A stretch of 5,896 nt of DNA, from positions 1 to 5,896 of the forward strand of contig CALEAR010000051.1 of the NCBI GenBank assembly GCA_937943665.1. The letters run 5' to 3'. The position numbers and the translations under genes are program-made. This document shows, one piece after another, positions 4,314 to 5,896 of this stretch. The first letter of the stretch is position 1; each line of letters starts with the position of its first letter. Source of the DNA: an uncultured Alcanivoracaceae bacterium (GTDB taxonomy: Bacteria; Pseudomonadota; Gammaproteobacteria; Pseudomonadales; Alcanivoracaceae). A model generated the notes under the pieces. The model saw nothing but the letters and a program-made list of their open reading frames with translations, was not told the origin of the DNA and did not search any database.

Positions 4314-5304
4314 CTCCCAAGGCCTGCCTGCTTTTGGTGTGTTTCCCAATTCAGTGCCACACATTAACGGGCGCGAAACCGATTACCGCACCCCCATGGG
4401 CAACAAGGCCAACCCCTTGCAGCGCCATTTTCATTACAAACAATTCCAGTATTTTGGGTTAATCCACGAGGATTACTTTATTGGTTGTGCCCTTGCTCAC
4501 ACCGCTTGGCTTGGCGTGGCCTTCTTTTATATTTTTAACCCGCACACCAAAACCCTAGAAAGCCACACCTGGCGCAGCCCCTTTGGCATGCACATGCGGC
4601 TCTCTTCCTCCCCCGTGCAAGGGCTCAGCACCTTTAAGCAAGGCAAGGTGCACATTGAAATGGGTTATCGCCAACGCCAAGAGGGCTTAGAAAAAAGCTT
4701 AGCGGTTACCTTGCCCCACCTGAGCCTGGCCGTGAACATGCCCGAAGCCAGCCACTACCAACCCATGTCCCTGTGCACCCGCACCGGGGTGAATGGCTGG
4801 GTGTATGCCAACAAGGTGGCAGGTACACGGGCCACCGGCTTATTGCGACGCGGCAAAGAAACCACCGCCATAGAGGCTTTTGGGCATCATGATTTTTCTG
4901 CCGGCTACATGCGCCGCCAAACTTTTTGGAACTGGGCCTGCTTTAGCGGCCAAGTGGCAGGGCTGCGTTTAGGGTTGAATGTTTCCTGCGGGGTGAACGA
5001 AACCAGCTTTTCTGAAAACTGCCTTTGGGTGGATGATGCCTGCGTACCACTGGGGCAAGTGGTGTTCGAATACAATCGCGATAACCTTAACGCCCCCTGG
5101 CAGCTGCGCACCCACGATGGGGCCCTTAGCCTCACCTTTCACCCCTTGGGCAAGCACACAGAACGGCTAAACCTGGGGCTTTTTGCCAGCAACTTTAATC
5201 AGATTTTTGGTTATTTTAGCGGCCACCTCACCCTGCCCAATGGCCAACAGGTGCCCATTGAACGGTTACACGGCTTTGTGGAGGAGCAATACGCAAAATG
5301 GTAG
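4276..5304 (+). CDS. DUF2804 family protein
   Basis: The protein (342 aa from the ATG) has the length and features of DUF2804. These are a central FSAGYMRRQTFWNWACFSG (207-225) followed by GLRLGLNVSCG (229-239), the WVDD/PLGQVVFEY strand pair (251-266), and PWQLRTHDGALSLTFHP (274-290). The closing HGFVEEQYAKW (332-342) is a typical family C-terminus. The Trp-rich beta strands suggest a lipocalin-like barrel (inference). There is no signal peptide or membrane segment, and the function is not established. The ATG at 4276 lies inside the end of the DUF1853 frame (38-base overlap); a TTG at 4249 would add nine residues and a TTG at 4306 would shorten it by ten. None has a good Shine-Dalgarno, which fits translational coupling to DUF1853. 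Its stop overlaps the next start by seven bases. Confidence 0.85.
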   Translation: MYTEKKTPHQLVNSQGLPAFGVFPNSVPHINGRETDYRTPMGNKANPLQRHFHYKQFQYFGLIHEDYFIGCALAHTAWLGVAFFYIFNPHTKTLESHTWRSPFGMHMRLSSSPVQGLSTFKQGKVHIEMGYRQRQEGLEKSLAVTLPHLSLAVNMPEASHYQPMSLCTRTGVNGWVYANKVAGTRATGLLRRGKETTAIEAFGHHDFSAGYMRRQTFWNWACFSGQVAGLRLGLNVSCGVNETSFSENCLWVDDACVPLGQVVFEYNRDNLNAPWQLRTHDGALSLTFHPLGKHTERLNLGLFASNFNQIFGYFSGHLTLPNGQQVPIERLHGFVEEQYAKW

Positions 5305-5896
5305 ATCCAGATTCACAACATTCCCCCCACGGCCTGCCCGTGGAAGAGGCCCTGGCCCACCCCCCTAAACAGCCGCGCTCGCTTAGAGCGCGGGTTTCTC
5401 TGTTCCTGCGTAAGCTGTTTAGTTTTCGCTTTACTCATTATGTGATTATTCAAGTGGTGCCCGTGGTGTATGGCTTGGCCCTGCTGTGTGCAGCGGTGGG
5501 CTTAGGGTACCTATGTGTGGAGGCGTACTTTCATTCCGTGTGGCGCGGGCTCTTTTACACCTTTGTGGCCGCCCCGCTTACCTTTATTGTTATTGCCGCC
5601 ACCCTACGCGCCCTTTTGGAGTTTTACCGCGTGATGTTCCACATTGCCGAGCACATGGATAGCCTAGTGGGCATTCGCGATACGGTGGAGGCCTTAGGCG
5701 GCATTAACGATACCTTAAAAGACATTGGTGAAGATATTCACCAGCTCGAAAACAGCATTGAGGAAATGAACCACTCCGTGGGCCATTTAAACGATGCCAT
5801 TAACGAAATTGTGGCCGCCACCCGGCGCATCCCATTTTGGAAAAGCCTTACCGCCGGCGGCCGGCGCCGAGGCAGCTTTCGCGCCCCGGATGACGT
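5298..5896 (+). CDS. DUF4282 membrane protein with C-terminal coiled coil (3'-partial)
   Basis: The frame is open from the ATG at 5298 to the window edge (199 residues visible). A polar, Pro-rich N-terminus (1-30) precedes LRKLFSFRFTHYVIIQVVPVVYG, a first helix at about 48-72 and a second at about 84-106. After that comes LLEFYRVMFHIAEHM (106-120). The FxxLFSFRF entry and the E-x-x-RVxFxIxE exit of the second helix are the DUF4282 hallmarks. Residues 123-171 then show an almost unbroken 3-4 spacing of hydrophobic residues (L123, I126, V130, L133, L140, I143, I147, L150, I154, M157, V161, L164, I168, I171), a clear coiled coil. The tail is basic (TAGGRRRGSFR). The start overlaps the DUF2804 stop (ATGGTAG), with GGAGGAG at 5280-5286, so it is co-translated. 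Function is unknown; it is probably an inner-membrane scaffold that oligomerises through its cytoplasmic coil. Confidence 0.8.
   Translation, partial: MVDPDSQHSPHGLPVEEALAHPPKQPRSLRARVSLFLRKLFSFRFTHYVIIQVVPVVYGLALLCAAVGLGYLCVEAYFHSVWRGLFYTFVAAPLTFIVIAATLRALLEFYRVMFHIAEHMDSLVGIRDTVEALGGINDTLKDIGEDIHQLENSIEEMNHSVGHLNDAINEIVAATRRIPFWKSLTAGGRRRGSFRAPDD

Noticed and set aside
165..4685. Recurring CGCCAACGCC-like decamers (near 165, 1560, 1773, 4670)
   Set aside because: They fall in coding sequence and mostly encode Arg-Gln pairs using this genome's preferred CGC and CAA codons. Spacing is irregular and flanks are not conserved, so they are not an uptake signal or repeat family on this evidence.
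5183..5368. + strand open frame overlapping the DUF2804/DUF4282 junction
   Set aside because: It is out of frame with two family-like genes and ends in a Pro/Arg/Gly-rich stretch of no recognisable character.

Overview
The window looks like chromosomal DNA from a gammaproteobacterium. The base composition is moderately GC-rich, genes are tightly packed, and DinB, a THEM6-like thioesterase, a DUF2846 lipoprotein, DUF1853, DUF2804 and DUF4282 are all family types common in that class. The genus cannot be named from this sequence. I see no transposase, phage gene, CRISPR array, tRNA or rRNA. Family assignments come from recognising motifs by eye, not from database searches.

Region 1 (1-1950, + strand) is a probable operon. 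It starts with the C-terminal part of a membrane protein carrying a degenerate GGDEF domain (signature GSHPS instead of GGDEF, RxxD I-site kept). Next is a 43-codon small ORF with a strong AGGAGG ribosome site and one predicted membrane segment, then dinB (DNA polymerase IV). The small ORF overlaps both neighbours, by 26 bases and by 1 base. A rho-independent terminator closes the unit. No LexA-type operator is visible near dinB.

Region 2 (about 1929-2640) holds a hotdog-fold thioesterase with its own promoter-like TATAAT, two back-to-back inverted repeats in the 5' leader and a good Shine-Dalgarno. It converges on a minus-strand DUF2846 lipoprotein (2581-3168). A possible thioesterase terminator lies inside the 3' end of the lipoprotein gene.

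Region 3 (3178-3508) is about 330 bases without a convincing gene. It ends in a very clear intrinsic terminator on the + strand, although no + strand protein gene precedes it. Together with a perfect 12-base palindrome containing TATAGT, this suggests a small RNA or an attenuated leader.

Region 4 (3509-5896, + strand) has three overlapping genes of uncharacterised families: DUF1853, DUF2804 and DUF4282. DUF1853 is split by an apparent +1 frameshift at a C6-A-G5 tract. DUF4282 has two membrane helices followed by a strikingly regular coiled coil and runs off the window. The overlaps suggest co-translation. Their joint role is unknown; the third protein is membrane-anchored and the first has motifs reminiscent of PD-(D/E)xK nuclease folds.

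Nothing here is clearly a new defence or mobile system. The items most worth a second look are the DUF1853 frameshift tract, the orphan terminator with its possible small RNA, and the small ORF coupled to dinB.
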